From Biscogniauxia marginata (lineage: Eukaryota; Ascomycota; Sordariomycetes; Xylariales; Xylariaceae), in NCBI GenBank assembly GCA_022695795.1, contig MU404067.1, forward strand, positions 522,661 to 586,660: a DNA stretch of 64,000 nt, given 5' to 3'. Position numbers and translations under genes: made by a program. The notes beneath the pieces were generated by a model. The model was not told where the DNA came from and made no database searches. It saw nothing but the letters and a program-made list of their open reading frames with translations. How positions within the stretch are numbered: the first letter of the stretch is position 1; every line of letters begins with the position of its first letter. Positions 45,123-57,267 of the stretch are shown in pieces.

Positions 45123-46187
45123 GGAGATACTAATGCACTGTATTATGAATTTTATGGGCAAATTACCGTTCGGGATGGCAGGATTTTGGCATTAAGAGCA
45201 ACTCGTTTTTAATTTGGCGAGATTACCTCGAGCACACGCCCATCACGTTCTCAGGAGATTACAGCAGGGGTCAATTTTTCGAAAAAGTTCCACGGCTGGC
45301 ATGAGGTTCGGATCTGTTTTTATTGCAATGATACCTCATCATGACATTGGGCGGCGTTTGATCGGTAGCGAGTTTGCTTAGACATCACGGTCATAGATGA
45401 CTGGGACTACTTGGTGTGTACAGGTTTCAGAAGCCCGCAGGGGAAATTGAACGTTTGATTGAACTTGATTCATAATTGTGGTGCATAGTGCCTTTTTTGC
45501 CTTCGAATTTGTGATGTTCTTGTATGATGAAAATGTAAGAGAGATAAGGGAATAGGTAATGATCGCAGCTTGTATTCTAGGGACGGGACTTCGTCTTTGC
45601 TGTAGGATGATAATCGGATGGTGGTGGGCTGTATAGATAGATAGGGGTACTGCTTGTGAGTTTATAGAACTTGTCGAACTTCGGGACTACATACAATAAT
45701 ATATATGGAAATTACTAAATTCTGTAGGGGCCGGGGAAGAGCACATGACATGAGGGCATTCATGACTGACTAGACCTTAGGTGATATCCCTAGCCGAACT
45801 GAGATAAGTGTATTTACCTCAGGAGTAGGTACTTATACTAGGTAAGGTAACCGGGTTAGCTATATTCGCAGGAAAGTATATCGAAATCCTGACTCTGCAA
45901 ATTCATCCATTTATTCGTGAAGAGACTGAATAATAACTCTCTAAATAGTAGCACGTAAAATAAGCTTAAGATTCATCTCCTTTACCCTCTTTCCGGCCCC
46001 CTTCCGGGAGAAGGGGGGTTTCAAAATTATGTCCGCAAAGATCACTTCACACCCAAGATGTCCATCTGCTTGTTCATTAAACCCATCATTCCTTCAAGGC
46101 TAACCTAGGTATGTATATGGCCTAGATACCCCCCCTCCTCCCTCCCCCCCTTTTCCCCCTCTACCAATGGGATGGGCAGGATAGGGT
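45123..46187. other. Convergent 3' spacer between frq and beta-galactosidase
   Basis: AT-rich with no convincing gene. In Neurospora an antisense transcript (qrf) starts downstream of frq; a promoter for one could lie here, but nothing in the sequence proves it. The C-rich block at 46128-46160 lies just past the beta-galactosidase stop. Confidence 0.45.
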
Positions 46188-49100
46188 CTACCCCATCACG
46201 ACCTCGAACTCGAAAGGCTCGGTCCGCAGCGCGTACTCGTCCCTCGTCCTGGGGCCGCAGGACCCGCTCCCGAGCCCGTGGTGCGCGGCGTCGAGCCGGA
46301 GGACGACGTTGTCGGTCCTCTTCCTCCGCAGCTCGAAGGGGTGCCTCGCGGCCTCGACGTCGCGCGCCCGGTAGTGCGAGGCCTGGAAGTCGAATAGCCT
46401 CCTCCCCTTCCCTTCCCCCTTCCCCTTCCCCTCTCCCTTCCCCGCCTCGAGATCCGCGAACTGCACCGTGAACGCGGCCCCCCCGGGCCCCGCCACCTGC
46501 ACCCACCGCGTGTCCGTCCGGTTCCCGCCCTCCTGCGGGAACTCGTACTCGGTCCAGAGGTCGGCCGCGCGCGCGGCGCGGTGCACGCCCGTCCGCTGCG
46601 AGAGCTTCTTGTCGCGGTAGCTCTCGCCCGGGCCGCGGCCGTACCACGTCACCGCCGCGTCGCCGTCGCCGTCGTTGTCGCCCCCAGATCCGGACCCGGA
46701 TCCGGACCAGGCCGGGTCCAGCTCGAGGCTCAGCCCCACGCGCGCCAGCGTGCGCGGCAGGTTCTGGCCCCGGGGCTGCCCGCGCACGCGCACGGCCACG
46801 CTGCCCCCCGCCGAGAACACGTACGCGACGTCGAGGTCGATCGACCACGAGAGCACGGGGGGCGCGAAGCGCTGCCGCACGCGCACCGTGAACGTGGTCT
46901 TCTGCCCTCCTCCTTCTTCTTCCGGAGACTTATCGTCGTCGTCGTTACCGTCGTCGTCGTCCCAGCTGCACGCCGTCGTGTGCGCGCGCGCCAGGTGCAG
47001 CAGCCGGTTGCGCCAGTCGCGGCCGTCCTGGGGCGCGTCGTTGTCGGTCGGCGCGCGGTACGCGGCGAAGTCGGGCCCGGCCGCGCCGCCGCGGGCCAGG
47101 AGGGGCGCGCCGCCCGCCGTCGTCCAGCTCTGGATCCGCCCGTGGATCGGCGAGAAGGTCCACTTCGTCGTCTCCGAGGCGATCGTCAGCAGCGTCGGGG
47201 TCTCGGTCACGGTCAGCGGCTTGCCGGAGCCCGGGGAGGAGAGCGCCGGGAGGAGAGGGATCGGGGAGGCGGGGTCGCTCAGCGGGATCTCGGCGAAGGC
47301 GACCTCGAAGCCCGCGGGGAGCGACGCCGTTTCGGCGCGCTGGCGGAAGAAGAGCTGGAGGATCCCCTCGCCGGATAGGGTGGCCGGTGGGGATGGGAGC
47401 GCTAGCTCGAATGTGGCGCCGGGCTGGATGCCGGATGGGAGTTCGAGCACGCCGGACTGGGAGGTCGGCTTGCCTTCGTCGAGGATCACGTAGCTGCACT
47501 CGAGATGGTCTAGCGTGATGAAATCGTATCGGTTGACGATGGTGGCCTTCTGGGGCGTGGAGCTCACGACTTTCACGGGTTCGAGGCCCTTCTTGTACTC
47601 GATAAGCCCCGGCGTCGGCGTATGGTCCGAATGCAGCATCCCGTCCATGACGAAGTTCCCGTCGTTGGGCTCGTCGTCGAAGTCGCCGCCGTAGCCGTAG
47701 AATTTCTCGCCCGTCTCCGGGTCCGTGGTTAAGAGCCCGTGGTTCGCCCACTCCCAGACGAAGCCGCCCTGGAGCTTCGGGTACTCGTAGAACGCGTCGA
47801 TGTACTCCTTGATGTTGCCCGGCCCGTTGCCCATCGCGTGGATGTACTCGCAGAGAACCAGGGGCTTGGTCTTGCTCTCGTCCTTGCCGAAGGCGACGAT
47901 CTCCTCCACCGGCGGGTACATGCGTGAGTACATGTCCGCCGTCTCGGCGTGGATGTCGGCCTCGTAGTGCACGGGGCGGCTGTCGTCGTACGACTTGATC
48001 CACTTGTACATGGCTTTGTGGTTGCGGCCGAAGAAGGCTTCATTGCCCAGGGACCAGAGGATTACTGAAGGGTGGAGCTGGTCACGTCGGACGAGTTGAA
48101 CAGCTCGGTCTACGTACGCCGCCTCCCAGAGAGCATTATCTGAAGTCCACGTAGCTGCCACGGCACGGGTTAGAAGCTGTCTCTCTCGGAAGGGGAGTTC
48201 CCTCTCGGTCTCGGAAAGGGCGGCATCACCTGGACGGGTTAGATCGTACATTTCACAGGGAGAAATTCATGGCTCGGTAGGGTTGAGTGCTTACATATCG
48301 ATTCAAAGCCGTGGCATTCGAGATCAGCCTCGTCCATGACCCAGAACTAAATTTCCTTTGTCAGTTAACCATCGTTATCTACAAGCCGTGTGAAGCGTGA
48401 CTTACACCTAGCTCATCAGCTAAATCGTATAGACGAACGTCGCTCGGCTGGTGGCAAGTTCGGATCGCGTTGATATTGTGACTCTTCATGATCAGGAGGT
48501 CCCGCTTCATGAACTCGTAGGGCACCGCACGGCCGAACTCGGGATGGTGCTCGTGGCGGTTCGCGCCTTTGAACACGATCCTCCGGCCGTTCACTTGGAT
48601 CAGCCCGTCCTTCATCTCTACCTGGCGGAAGCCGACTCTTTGGGAGATAAAGCTGGAACCGTCGAGGGAGACCACCAAGTGGTATAGCGTCGGCGTCTCG
48701 GCCGTCCACTTCTGCGGGTTCTCGACCGGAAATGAGAATTCGACCGAGCTTTTGCCTTCTCCCGCGGATACGGACTTCGTGTCGCTCACGACGATGGATT
48801 TCCTGGCCGGGTCATAGAGCTCTAGCTTGAGTTCGCCAGAGCCGGTCACGTCGACGCGGACTTTCAGGTCGGCGTTCACGTACTGGCTGTCTAGCTTGGT
48901 CTGGACGAAGAGATCTTCGATGCGGGACTTTGCGGGGAAACCTAGGAGGTGGACGTCGCGGTAGATTCCGCTCATCCTCCATTGATCCTATAGACGCCCG
49001 TTAGCGATGGTTATCCCCTTAGTGTCCGGAACCTGGAATATCACCCCCCCAATGGGGGGTCCAGAGTTGCGCAGCAGGTCTTAGAAATCATAAAAAGAAT

Positions 49101-49752
49101 TGCGTACTTGATCCTCGATATATGTCGCATCACAATACTGGTACACCCTTACGGCGAGGGTGTTCTGGCCCTTCGGGTCGAGCACGTCCGTGATATCGAA
49201 CTCGGCCGGGTTCCGCGAGCCCTGGTGGTACCCGACCTCCTTGCCGTTGACCCAGACGTGGTAGGCGGCGTCGACGCCCTCGAAGCGCAGGCGGATCTGG
49301 GCCTCGCCGCCCCGGCGCAGCGCATCGGGGACGGCGAACTTGCGCACGTACGAGACCGTCTCGTTCTCGGCCAGCGGCACGTCGGGCGGGTCGACGGGGA
49401 TGGGGAAGTTCACGTTGGTGTACTGCGGCCCGCGCCCATACCCGTGCAGCTGCCACATGCTCGGCACGGGGATGTAGTGCCACACGGGCCCGGTGGTGCT
49501 GAAGCCCGGGTCCTCGAACCCCATGGGCGCCTCGAACGGGTTCACGGCGTGGTGGAAGTTCCACGTCCCCGAGAGCGAGTGCGTCCGCGACTTAGCGACG
49601 TCGTACGTGAGCGCATCCTCAACCGAGTTGTAGACGTAGAAGTTGGCGCGCGGGGGCAGCGTGTTCTTGTGCAGAACGGCGAGGTTGTTCCAGTCGGGTC
49701 GAGGCCGGGAGAGGGCGCCCGCCAGCGGGTCGTTTTTCTTTCTGGGAGACAT
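46188..49752 (-). CDS. GH2 family beta-galactosidase (LacZ-type)
   Basis: Four exons on the minus strand: 49108-49752, 48406-48987, 48295-48346 and 46188-48229, giving 1106 residues. Junctions are GT-AG and in phase; the exon 1-2 join recreates YIEDQDQWRMSGIYRDVHLL. I start at ATG 49750-49752 (MSPRKKNDPLAG); the frame is open further upstream but without an ATG. Domains in order: GH2 sugar-binding domain (about 45-235), Ig-like domain, TIM barrel from about 345 (GRRIVFKGANRHEHHPEFG), then the Bgal small-chain domain. Acid/base Glu490 is in SLGNE and nucleophile Glu554 in LCEYIHAMGNG, so it should be active. It hydrolyses terminal beta-galactosides. There is no signal peptide, suggesting an intracellular enzyme. 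The C-terminal third is very GC-rich and carries low-complexity inserts (Asp-rich near the middle, SGSGSG, and a Gly/Lys/Glu repeat near the end) absent from bacterial LacZ. Confidence 0.93.
46400..46442. repeat. Pyrimidine repeat inside the beta-galactosidase gene
   Basis: Imperfect (CCCCTT)n on the plus strand, encoding an alternating Gly/Lys/Glu insert in the minus-strand protein. All units are whole codons. Confidence 0.85.
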
Positions 49753-50726
49753 GGCGAGTTTCTGGATCAGCCCTTCCTTGTCCAATTGGGCTGATTATTT
49801 GAGTTGTAAGTGAAGAGTAAGGAGGAAAGTTTGTAGAGCATTTCTCCAAGGTTTATACCCCCTCGCCCAGTGCTGAATATACACACTTACATGAGCTCCA
49901 ACCCGCAGCTCTTGGCTCGCATGTTTTACCCCGAGTTTGCCCCGCCGATGATGAGGAGATTGGTGGGACATCGGGGAAGCTCTCCGTATCGGGGGGACAG
50001 ACACGCGCGATGGACTTATAACACTAACGTAGTGGTTCCATCCTTAGCTGGAGAAACAGGTTTGGCACCTATGAAATTGTTGGCAATGACTAGCGAAGTA
50101 GCCCAAAGAGTTCATCACCTTTCATAGGGGCGGTTATGCAAATAGACAATACCGTAAATTGTTAGATGTAAGGGACTAAGTCCCGTTTCCGGGGCACTTG
50201 ACCCCCTTTCAGACCCTAGTTCCCGGGATTTCTACTATAGATAGTAGGTAGTATGTAGGAAGTGGTTTGGATATAAGTTGTATATCTTATATATTTAACG
50301 TAGTACGGATCTCAAAAATATTGAAACCAAAGATCCAGGTAGCTCTCTAGATACGAGATTGACCTTATTGATGGCACGTCTTAGTACGGCTAAGAATGAC
50401 ATAAAAGCGATGGCATTGAACATATATGCACATGTTGTTGCATATTACCCTACTCTTTGGAGAACGTCTGAAGCCTGAATAAGTAAGCGATTATCGACTT
50501 TGCAACTATACATGCTCACTTGAAGATGAAGAAGAAAGTGGGAAAATTAATATAGCAAAATGGAATTTAATGCTGAATTCCAGTATCGTTGGAGGGGGGT
50601 ATCTCAATAAGTAGATCCATAATGATCCGAGGCTTCACAAAACCGCCTCCGACCCCCTTTTTGGTACATCATACTATTATACACATGCGGGCATTGGAAA
50701 AGAAATAGGTAGCATTTTTAAACGCC
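49753..50726. other. Spacer between beta-galactosidase and FMP25
   Basis: Promoter side of the beta-galactosidase and 3' side of FMP25. It is AT-rich between 50120 and 50700. The plus-strand frame at 49870-50127 has no motif and no ribosome-start context of note. No gene is called. Confidence 0.5.
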
Positions 50727-52502
50727 TCAAGTCCCAGAATATACTGCCGAAACAAAACGCCCGCACTCCACTCGTTGCTCTACGCTGGCTTTCCTGCCCT
50801 TCCCGCCCTCCCCTAGTCTGACCGTGGCCCTGGGTGTGATTTGAAAACGGTATTCTTCTCCCTTTCGCCCCTTTTGCGCGTCGGCCTCTCCACCATCCAG
50901 CGGTTCGAGATAAATCGGCGTGGGTACGTTATTCCGCTTTCCCGTGCCAAGCTGATAATGCTCGTTACCTCCCCACCACACAACGTCAGCTCCCCAGTTG
51001 GTGTCATTGTCTGAGCTCTTGTCCGATGCGTCCACGTAGGTCACATTGTCCATCACGGCGGCTGCGTGAGTACTCCCGGCACTTAAACTTTTAAGGCGAA
51101 TAGGGACTACGGATTTCGTCTTCTCGTCAAATTCGTAGAGACCCGAGAGAGGTTTGATCTTGGAGGGGCCAAGAGAGACGTGAGTCCACTTGCCGGTGCC
51201 GAGGCTTCCCCAGATCCCAGAGCCGCAGGCCCAAGTATCCGCCGTGACTCGACCAAGATCCCGAACGGAGTTGGGTTCTTCCCCCGGCCCAGAAACCCTT
51301 GTCGCATCGACGGTGAAGAACGAATTCGCACCACCAGCGGCAATTGACGTCACCCGGGGTTTTTGACGCGAACCACTGTAGATCTTGTTAAATGGCAGGG
51401 GGATGGGGCCATCCACAAATGGAATCTCAGGCTCCACCTCAAAGCCTAGCTGACCTGATGTGTTATCGCCAAAGACGAAGACACGGCCGTCCTGCCCGAG
51501 TGCTAAGGAATGGTAGTCGCCAGCGGCAATTTTTGATATCTTAAACCCCTTCAAGAATTCGATCTCGCGGGGCTGGTCATATGGTCCTTTAGGTCGGGTG
51601 GCCCATGTTAGACCGGGCACTCCTAGCTGTCCCTTGGAAGGGAAGTCTGATGTGCTGGAGGCGGCAGAAAAAAGACGGCCTCGAGAAGTCAGCAGAAGAA
51701 CGTGCTCCAACCCGCTGGCGATGTCAGTGACACTTTCGCCCCAGCCAAGATTGTCTGGTCTCAGCAACCGGTAGTTCACCGTGTCTGGGGCTGACCAGAA
51801 AGGGAGCCATGACGACTGCTTAGTTTTGTTGCTGGGCGATTGATCTGAGCTTGCGACTGGCAACGAGTAGACAGAACCATTCCGGCCGAGCGCAATGATA
51901 CGATCTTGTGAAATCGCAACCTTTACTAGGTCTTTACCCTTCAACGTAGCCACAGGGGTTGGATCTGTTTTCGAGAAAGCCGTGCCCCACTGTACCAGGT
52001 CCCCCTTTTCTGTAATAGCAGCTCCGAACTCGCGGTCGAGTTTTAGATCCCGGAGTAATTGGCCGTCGAAGTACGCTATCCTCCTCGGTGTTTTGATGAC
52101 ATTATCAGTTGAGTCTGGAGCAGCCACTCGACCGGAATTCGAACCCCAAGCATAAAGGCCTGGATGTTCCCAACTCTTTTTGACCTGGAGATGTTGACTA
52201 CTAATCAAGTCTCGATTGTCTTCCTTGGACTCAGGCGGTGGCCGCGGTCTTTCGAATTCGATGACTGCTTCCTGTGGCTTCGCCGGCTCCTTGGTCAACC
52301 GCGGATATGCCCAAACGGCGCCGCCAGCCGCAAGAGCTACCAATACTCCGCCGATAAACTTGCCAGTACGCCCACGTCGTGGGCTACTCTCCACTGATGA
52401 ACTAGCATACCTTGGCCACTGACGTCTGAAGACTGCAGCATTAGACGGAGAAGACCGATAGACAAGCGACGCCTGGCGCAAAGCGACTCGGCATGGTGCC
52501 AT
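50727..52502 (-). CDS. FMP25: Mitochondrial RCC1-repeat protein Fmp25
   Basis: A single exon of 591 residues from ATG 52500-52502. The N-terminus (MAPCRVALRQASLVYRSS, then RRQWPRYASSSV) is basic and Ser-rich without acids, a typical mitochondrial presequence. A membrane segment FIGGVLVALAAGGAVWAY follows at about 49-66. The rest is made of RCC1-type beta-propeller repeats: GLYAWGSNSGRV, SGLEHVLLLTSRGRLFS, AGDYHSLALGQDGRVFVFGDNTSGQLG, AGSTHAAAVMDNV and VVWWGGNEHYQLGTG. Yeast Fmp25 is an inner-membrane protein needed for respiratory complex III assembly; that role here rests on family resemblance. The gene is divergent from COG3, with 576 bp between the two starts. An upstream extension of the frame lacks an ATG. 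Confidence 0.88.
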   Translation of the reverse strand: MAPCRVALRQASLVYRSSPSNAAVFRRQWPRYASSSVESSPRRGRTGKFIGGVLVALAAGGAVWAYPRLTKEPAKPQEAVIEFERPRPPPESKEDNRDLISSQHLQVKKSWEHPGLYAWGSNSGRVAAPDSTDNVIKTPRRIAYFDGQLLRDLKLDREFGAAITEKGDLVQWGTAFSKTDPTPVATLKGKDLVKVAISQDRIIALGRNGSVYSLPVASSDQSPSNKTKQSSWLPFWSAPDTVNYRLLRPDNLGWGESVTDIASGLEHVLLLTSRGRLFSAASSTSDFPSKGQLGVPGLTWATRPKGPYDQPREIEFLKGFKISKIAAGDYHSLALGQDGRVFVFGDNTSGQLGFEVEPEIPFVDGPIPLPFNKIYSGSRQKPRVTSIAAGGANSFFTVDATRVSGPGEEPNSVRDLGRVTADTWACGSGIWGSLGTGKWTHVSLGPSKIKPLSGLYEFDEKTKSVVPIRLKSLSAGSTHAAAVMDNVTYVDASDKSSDNDTNWGADVVWWGGNEHYQLGTGKRNNVPTPIYLEPLDGGEADAQKGRKGEEYRFQITPRATVRLGEGGKGRKASVEQRVECGRFVSAVYSGT

Positions 52503-53078
52503 GATCACTGGAGAATACAACCGAGTCGAGTCGAATGGGAACAATTCAAATTTGGGAAATTTCTAGCTTGCGACTACACATCCACCACCATGGCCGTGGA
52601 ATAATGCTCTGAACATTCGAATTGGTGGTGCAGAGGTTGAGAATTCATGCGATGAAAGGAAATGGTGAAGTCATGAAGGTGGGATTTAAAGCAGAGCTTC
52701 AAAAAGGATGGAGCCAATAGACTTTGCCGGATTTACTATCACTAGGTAAGGAGCACTGAATCAATTAGCCATAGCCCCGTACCTATGGGCATACCTACCA
52801 CTGTACCTCTAGCCGGGTACCATAGGTACATGGAGGTGGGATGTCCCGCCTTGTGGCTGGTTATGACGATAGGCTGTGGCTGTGGAGAAGACGGAGAAAT
52901 CTGGCTCCGTTAGCAAAAGTTGGGCCGGGCCCGGCGGGACAGTGGGTGGAAGGAAAGCAACAGTGGACCTTTGAACAGTGCGAGCCCCATCTGACGTCGG
53001 GTGCTCGGTGTTCAGTTCACTAACACGGTTGCAAAAGCTGGAAACCCATGCCATCGAGAATCAATCGAGCGCGAAAAC
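52503..53078. promoter_or_regulatory. Shared divergent promoter of FMP25 and COG3
   Basis: 576 bp between two divergent start codons, so both promoters must be here or overlap. It includes a palindromic TACCTATGGGCATACCTACC-like stretch near 52780-52830. No clear TATA box was seen. Confidence 0.45.
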
Positions 53079-55606
53079 ATGTACGAGGATTCCTGGTATA
53101 GCTTTGTGCCAGAGCATACTCTGAAGAGGAATCCCTCCACATCTCAGAACACCGCCCATAAGAGAAGAGAGTCTCTACTGCAACAACCAAATGTCGGTCC
53201 CACCAATCATCGATGGCGTCGAAGTGAGCGAAGCTGACACTCGGTCTAGGGCAACAAGCAGCCCGACACCGTCGAGCCTCTAGGGGGGCTCTTCGAAGAA
53301 ACGGAAACCTCCATCGACCCCCCCGAACCAACATTGACTCGGAGGGCCAAGTCCTACTCAGATTTCTATCATGTCGTTCGTGCCCAGCTGTCGAAGGATG
53401 CGGCAAAGAAGAGGCGGAAGAGGAACAAGGGAAGGGGTCTAGAAGCCTTGATGGTCGAAAAGCCAGAGGAGAGCATCCGGCACCGAGATCTACTACCTCC
53501 CAAGCCTTTGGACATCGAGCTGGTGGATGCTAGTCAGCACGAGTATCTGTAAGGCGCCGTCTATTGCGAGGAGCAATCATTCTTGCTCACAGCATGCTAG
53601 ACTATACCGGGACCAGCTGGAGATGACGGAACGTCACTTGGACACCTTGATCGCCGACGCGAATGGTGCCCTGGGCCTTCTCACCTCGCTAGCCGACTCC
53701 TTCCGCTCTGTCGATACCCAGACTTCTTCTTTCCAGGCCCAGTGTGACGACCTGCTGTCTGAAGAAAAAAGATTGCGGAAGTTAGCCGACGAGGTTGGCA
53801 CCGACTTGCATTACTATGCCTACTTGGATGGCGTCACGAGGAGGCTGAATGCCCCTGGCGCGAGTCGACTGGTGAACCATGAGAACTTTGGCGAAATATT
53901 GACCAACCTGGATGCTTGCATAGCTTTCATGGCCAAGCATGTAAGTTCTTTATTACGGCGTGGCGTTGGCGACCATCTGCTAACCTTCGGCAGCCTGAAT
54001 ACCGCGATGCTGAATCATATTTGGCGAGGTATCAATCTCTGCTTACAAAAGCGCTCCATCTGCTTGAGATTGGGTTTACGAGCCATCTGGATCGAGTCTC
54101 CGCCGAGGTATCGAAGCAAATAACGGCTACACAATCGGAGGCCGCGAGACATGCACTTGCGTATGGTCGAGCAGAAGAAATGATATTAACAGCCGACGGC
54201 CTGGTTGCGAATGTTCAGCGTGTTGTCCGCAGCTGCTATGATCAGCTAGGAAATCCAATAACTGGGCAGAACTTTGACTATTACTCCAACACTGCAGTCA
54301 ACATCTTCTCTTCCTACTCAGATGTAAGAGACCGAGATTTGCGCCCCATAACCCAACACGACCTAGAAGTCTTCCGGAAAGAGACCAAGGAGGTTAATGC
54401 CGAAACTGCCTGTCGCAATTTTATCAAGCAATGTTATGAGCGCTCCTTCAACGAGGCCGCCTTGTTTGCAAAGATATTTTCCATCGAACCGCAGTACAGC
54501 ATGGACACTCAATCCGCATATACGGCACTGAAGACGCAGCATAAAGCACTTGTCAACGCAGCGAATGTTGCACCAATCGCGACTAATTTACAGTCTGTGC
54601 TGCAAACCAGCGAACTCCAAGCAATATGCAATCTTCTTGGGTGGATTACGAATGAGTATCTCCTCCTAGAATACGATGAAGAGGAAACCCGATACTCAGT
54701 GCATTGCCACGATCTTACTGCCAGGCTGCTCATGGAGTACATATGGCCCTTCACCGATAATTGTTTTGAGGCCGAAGTCACCAAGTCTATATCCAAAACA
54801 CTGATTTCTCCCGAGTCCCTCAAAATCACGCCTATTATTAATGGTGTTGCGTCGTCGAATGCCCACCCCATTGCAAAACGGGCTTTGGAACTCTTGGCCC
54901 TGTATGACCAGGCGATGCCGAAGGAAAGAAGCGTTAGTCTCAGCCAAACCTGGTTGCTCCACACCTATATTCAGTCGGTACTAACACTCTATATAAGCAA
55001 AAATCAAGCCCCGTCATATTCCGCATCGTCAATGAAACCATCCTTGCCTTACAAAGAGCCGAGTCTCGTCTCAAGACGAATAAGGCAGCCAATCCCGATC
55101 CTGACCCCGATTTGTTCATGATCAAGAACCTCCTTATTCTTAAGAACGGCTTGGTATCGCTCGAGATTGGCGATGTTCGATCTCAACCATCTGCGATGCA
55201 GCATTTTGGACATATATGGGATACCCTAAGCCCGCAAAATTGGCTGGGTCTCTTTCGGGGCATTCTCGGCGGTACCCTGTCGCTTGGGCCATGGTCATCA
55301 ACGGCAAGCAATGCTGCTGCAATGAGTGGCAAGGCCACGGCGGTGGATCACGATGCCAGTGAGAAGTTAGATGAGTTGCTGCGTCAGAGTATATACGCCT
55401 TTACACAACGATGGGGCACATTGATTAATGCCGCAAGAGGCGGTAAGCGAGGTGCCCAAAGTCTAACTGCTACAGAGAACGAGCTTGACGCGAAGCTTAT
55501 GACTGCATTCGGTGGGCAGCCCGAGGTCGTGGCAAAATTGAAAGAGGCCATCCAGATCAATGCTCAAGCACAAAAGGAAGTCAAAGCTGAGAAGGGCACA
55601 AAATAG
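53079..55606 (+). CDS. COG3: Conserved oligomeric Golgi complex subunit 3 (Cog3/Sec34)
   Basis: Five exons: 53079-53192, 53250-53548, 53601-53940, 53994-54932 and 54998-55606, giving 766 residues. Cog3 belongs to lobe A of the COG tether, which captures retrograde vesicles at the Golgi. The N-terminus MYEDSWYSFVPEHTLKR and LLYRDQLEMTERHLDTLIAD region are followed by a coiled-coil stretch (SSFQAQCDDLLSEEKRLRKLADE, about 170-195), the Sec34-domain block LDGVTRRLNAPG, then PEYRDAESYLARYQSLLTKAL and HDLEVFRKETKE. The C-terminal exon carries VIFRIVNETILALQ and MIKNLLILKNGLVSLEIG. Introns 2-4 have good junctions; intron 4 has a textbook TACTAAC branch point. Intron 1 (57 bp) uses an unusual GTCGGT donor, the only in-phase option I found, with a GCTGAC branch point and TAG acceptor. 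Confidence 0.92.
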
Positions 55607-55788
55607 CAGGAATAGATGCTCATAAATAAATGAACTCGCGACATCGCTGAGCTCTATTAATATATATCATGATAATATACAAAAGGACAAGGCTTTTTTT
55701 TTCCCCGGCTGGTTGTGCAACGTCTTCCCTTCATTAATGCACATGTCTTACTACCCCTAACCCCGTCCCCATCGTAAAGCTAGATTTC

Positions 55789-57267
55789 TTAAGACCTAGT
55801 CTGTTTGAAGTCCGTTTGTACTCGAATGCTGTTTAGTGGGATCTCGTCGGTACTAGTGCTCCGCTTGTCTTCCTTCGTCCTGGGCACACTCGTCACGATG
55901 TACGAGACATCGTGATCCGGTCGTAGCCGAACATTGCCTGGGCTCTGGTCGTCATCGGTTGACGCTTCCGCGTCGTCAGACAGACGGACGAATTCCCCAT
56001 CTTTCGTCGGGAACGATCGATGGTGCTCGTGGCGCTGCACGCTCGCTGCGGCGCTCGGGCCCGTAGATCCCTTCGCCTCGCGGGTATCTCCCCCTCTCGT
56101 CGTGGTCAGGCTCATTAGGCGCCCGAGGCCGATCGTACGCCCGATGAGCTTCAGGGCGGGTACCAGCGTGGGCAGGCAGGCCGAGATAATGCCTGCCGAC
56201 ATCTCAATGACCGTCCAGCCTACCGTCGGCGCCAGGGTGTACGAGGGATCCAGCTGGCTGTACGAGAAGAGCACGGTGAACCGGTAGGCAGATGCGAATA
56301 CAACGCTATTTTACATGATTAGTTGGCTAGTCTCTTTAAGCCTAAACGGAGGAGAGAGAAAAAATAAAATAAAAAGAGGGAGATGGGGGGGGAACCCTAC
56401 AAGAATCCAAGGCCAAAGGCACAACTGAGAGCAACCTTATCGGTGCTCCGTAGTTGTAGTTGCCATATACGCGGAATAGGCAAGATGAGGATGGCCACGT
56501 CGCTCAGGATGGTCGAGGCGGCGTTGGCGATCCAGGTGCCGACCTGGTCGATGCAGTGGCCGGGCAGGTCCGGGTACCAGAGCTTCTCGACGGGGACGCA
56601 GATGAAGATGAAGAGGAAGGTGATGCAGATGACCCAGAGGATGACGAAGGTGCCGATGACGTACGCGGCCTTCTTGATGTAGCTGAAGCGGAAGATGCGG
56701 TAGAACATGAGCAGGATCGAGATCTTGGTCCACACCAGGTTGTACACGTAGAGGATCTCGGCCACCACGAGGTACTTGGCCATCAGGACGATGTTGTCCA
56801 GCGGCACGTGCTCCACGTGTATGCCCATGCCCTGCTGCAGCATGGCGAAGACGAAGCCGAGAACGAGTATGTTCCATGCCTAAGAGGATTTGGTCAGAAA
56901 GAAAAGAAAAACCCCCAAATTACGATCTCATCAACTCCCTTCATTTTTATTTTCTTACTCCCACGCCCCGTCCTCTCCCTTAACTGGTTGTCACTTGACG
57001 ATTGGTCTATCTCTTGTTCTTCTAAGAGAGTAGAGTGTAGTGTCGTCTTAGGGGGGGTGGAACAAGATAGAGAGGGAGGGAAGAAAAGGGTCCTCTCACC
57101 ATCGAGAATATGATCATGTAATCGTCCCACCACAGTGCCTGGCCCTTCTCCCGCCGTGCCAATACCCGCAGTCCCACGCAAATCAGCGCGAGCACCGTCA
57201 CCGATACGCAGACGGCGATGGTCCACGGCTGGAGGTTATCCGGATATCCGGGGATTTCGACCGCCAT
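55789..57267 (-). CDS. Integral membrane protein, rhodopsin-fold (Pth11-like) family
   Basis: Three exons on the minus strand: 57100-57267, 56401-56879 and 55789-56305, giving 387 residues. Junctions are in phase; intron 1 is 220 bp and intron 2 is 95 bp. The N-terminus lacks a CFEM domain. Seven hydrophobic segments are visible, beginning TIAVCVSVTVLALICVGLRV, with the family signature WWDDYMIIF after the first. Other landmarks are VWTKISILLMFYRIF, the Pro-containing CVPVEKLWYPD loop with CIDQ, and DVAILILPIPRIW. The cytoplasmic tail (from about residue 280) is charged and Ser/Thr-rich. Proteins of this very large family in filamentous ascomycetes are related to the Magnaporthe Pth11 receptor; most members have no known ligand, so a receptor role is only a possibility. 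It converges on COG3 with 182 bp between stop codons. Confidence 0.9.

Noticed and set aside
46172..47493. Long plus-strand frames opposite the beta-galactosidase
   Set aside because: They are antisense shadows of a GC-rich exon; the minus-strand frame has all catalytic motifs.
49753..49785. N-terminal extension of the beta-galactosidase to 49785
   Set aside because: The codon there is TTG; the first ATG is at 49750-49752.
52503..52544. N-terminal extension of FMP25 to 52544
   Set aside because: The codon is TTG, and the mitochondrial presequence starts properly at the ATG 52500-52502.
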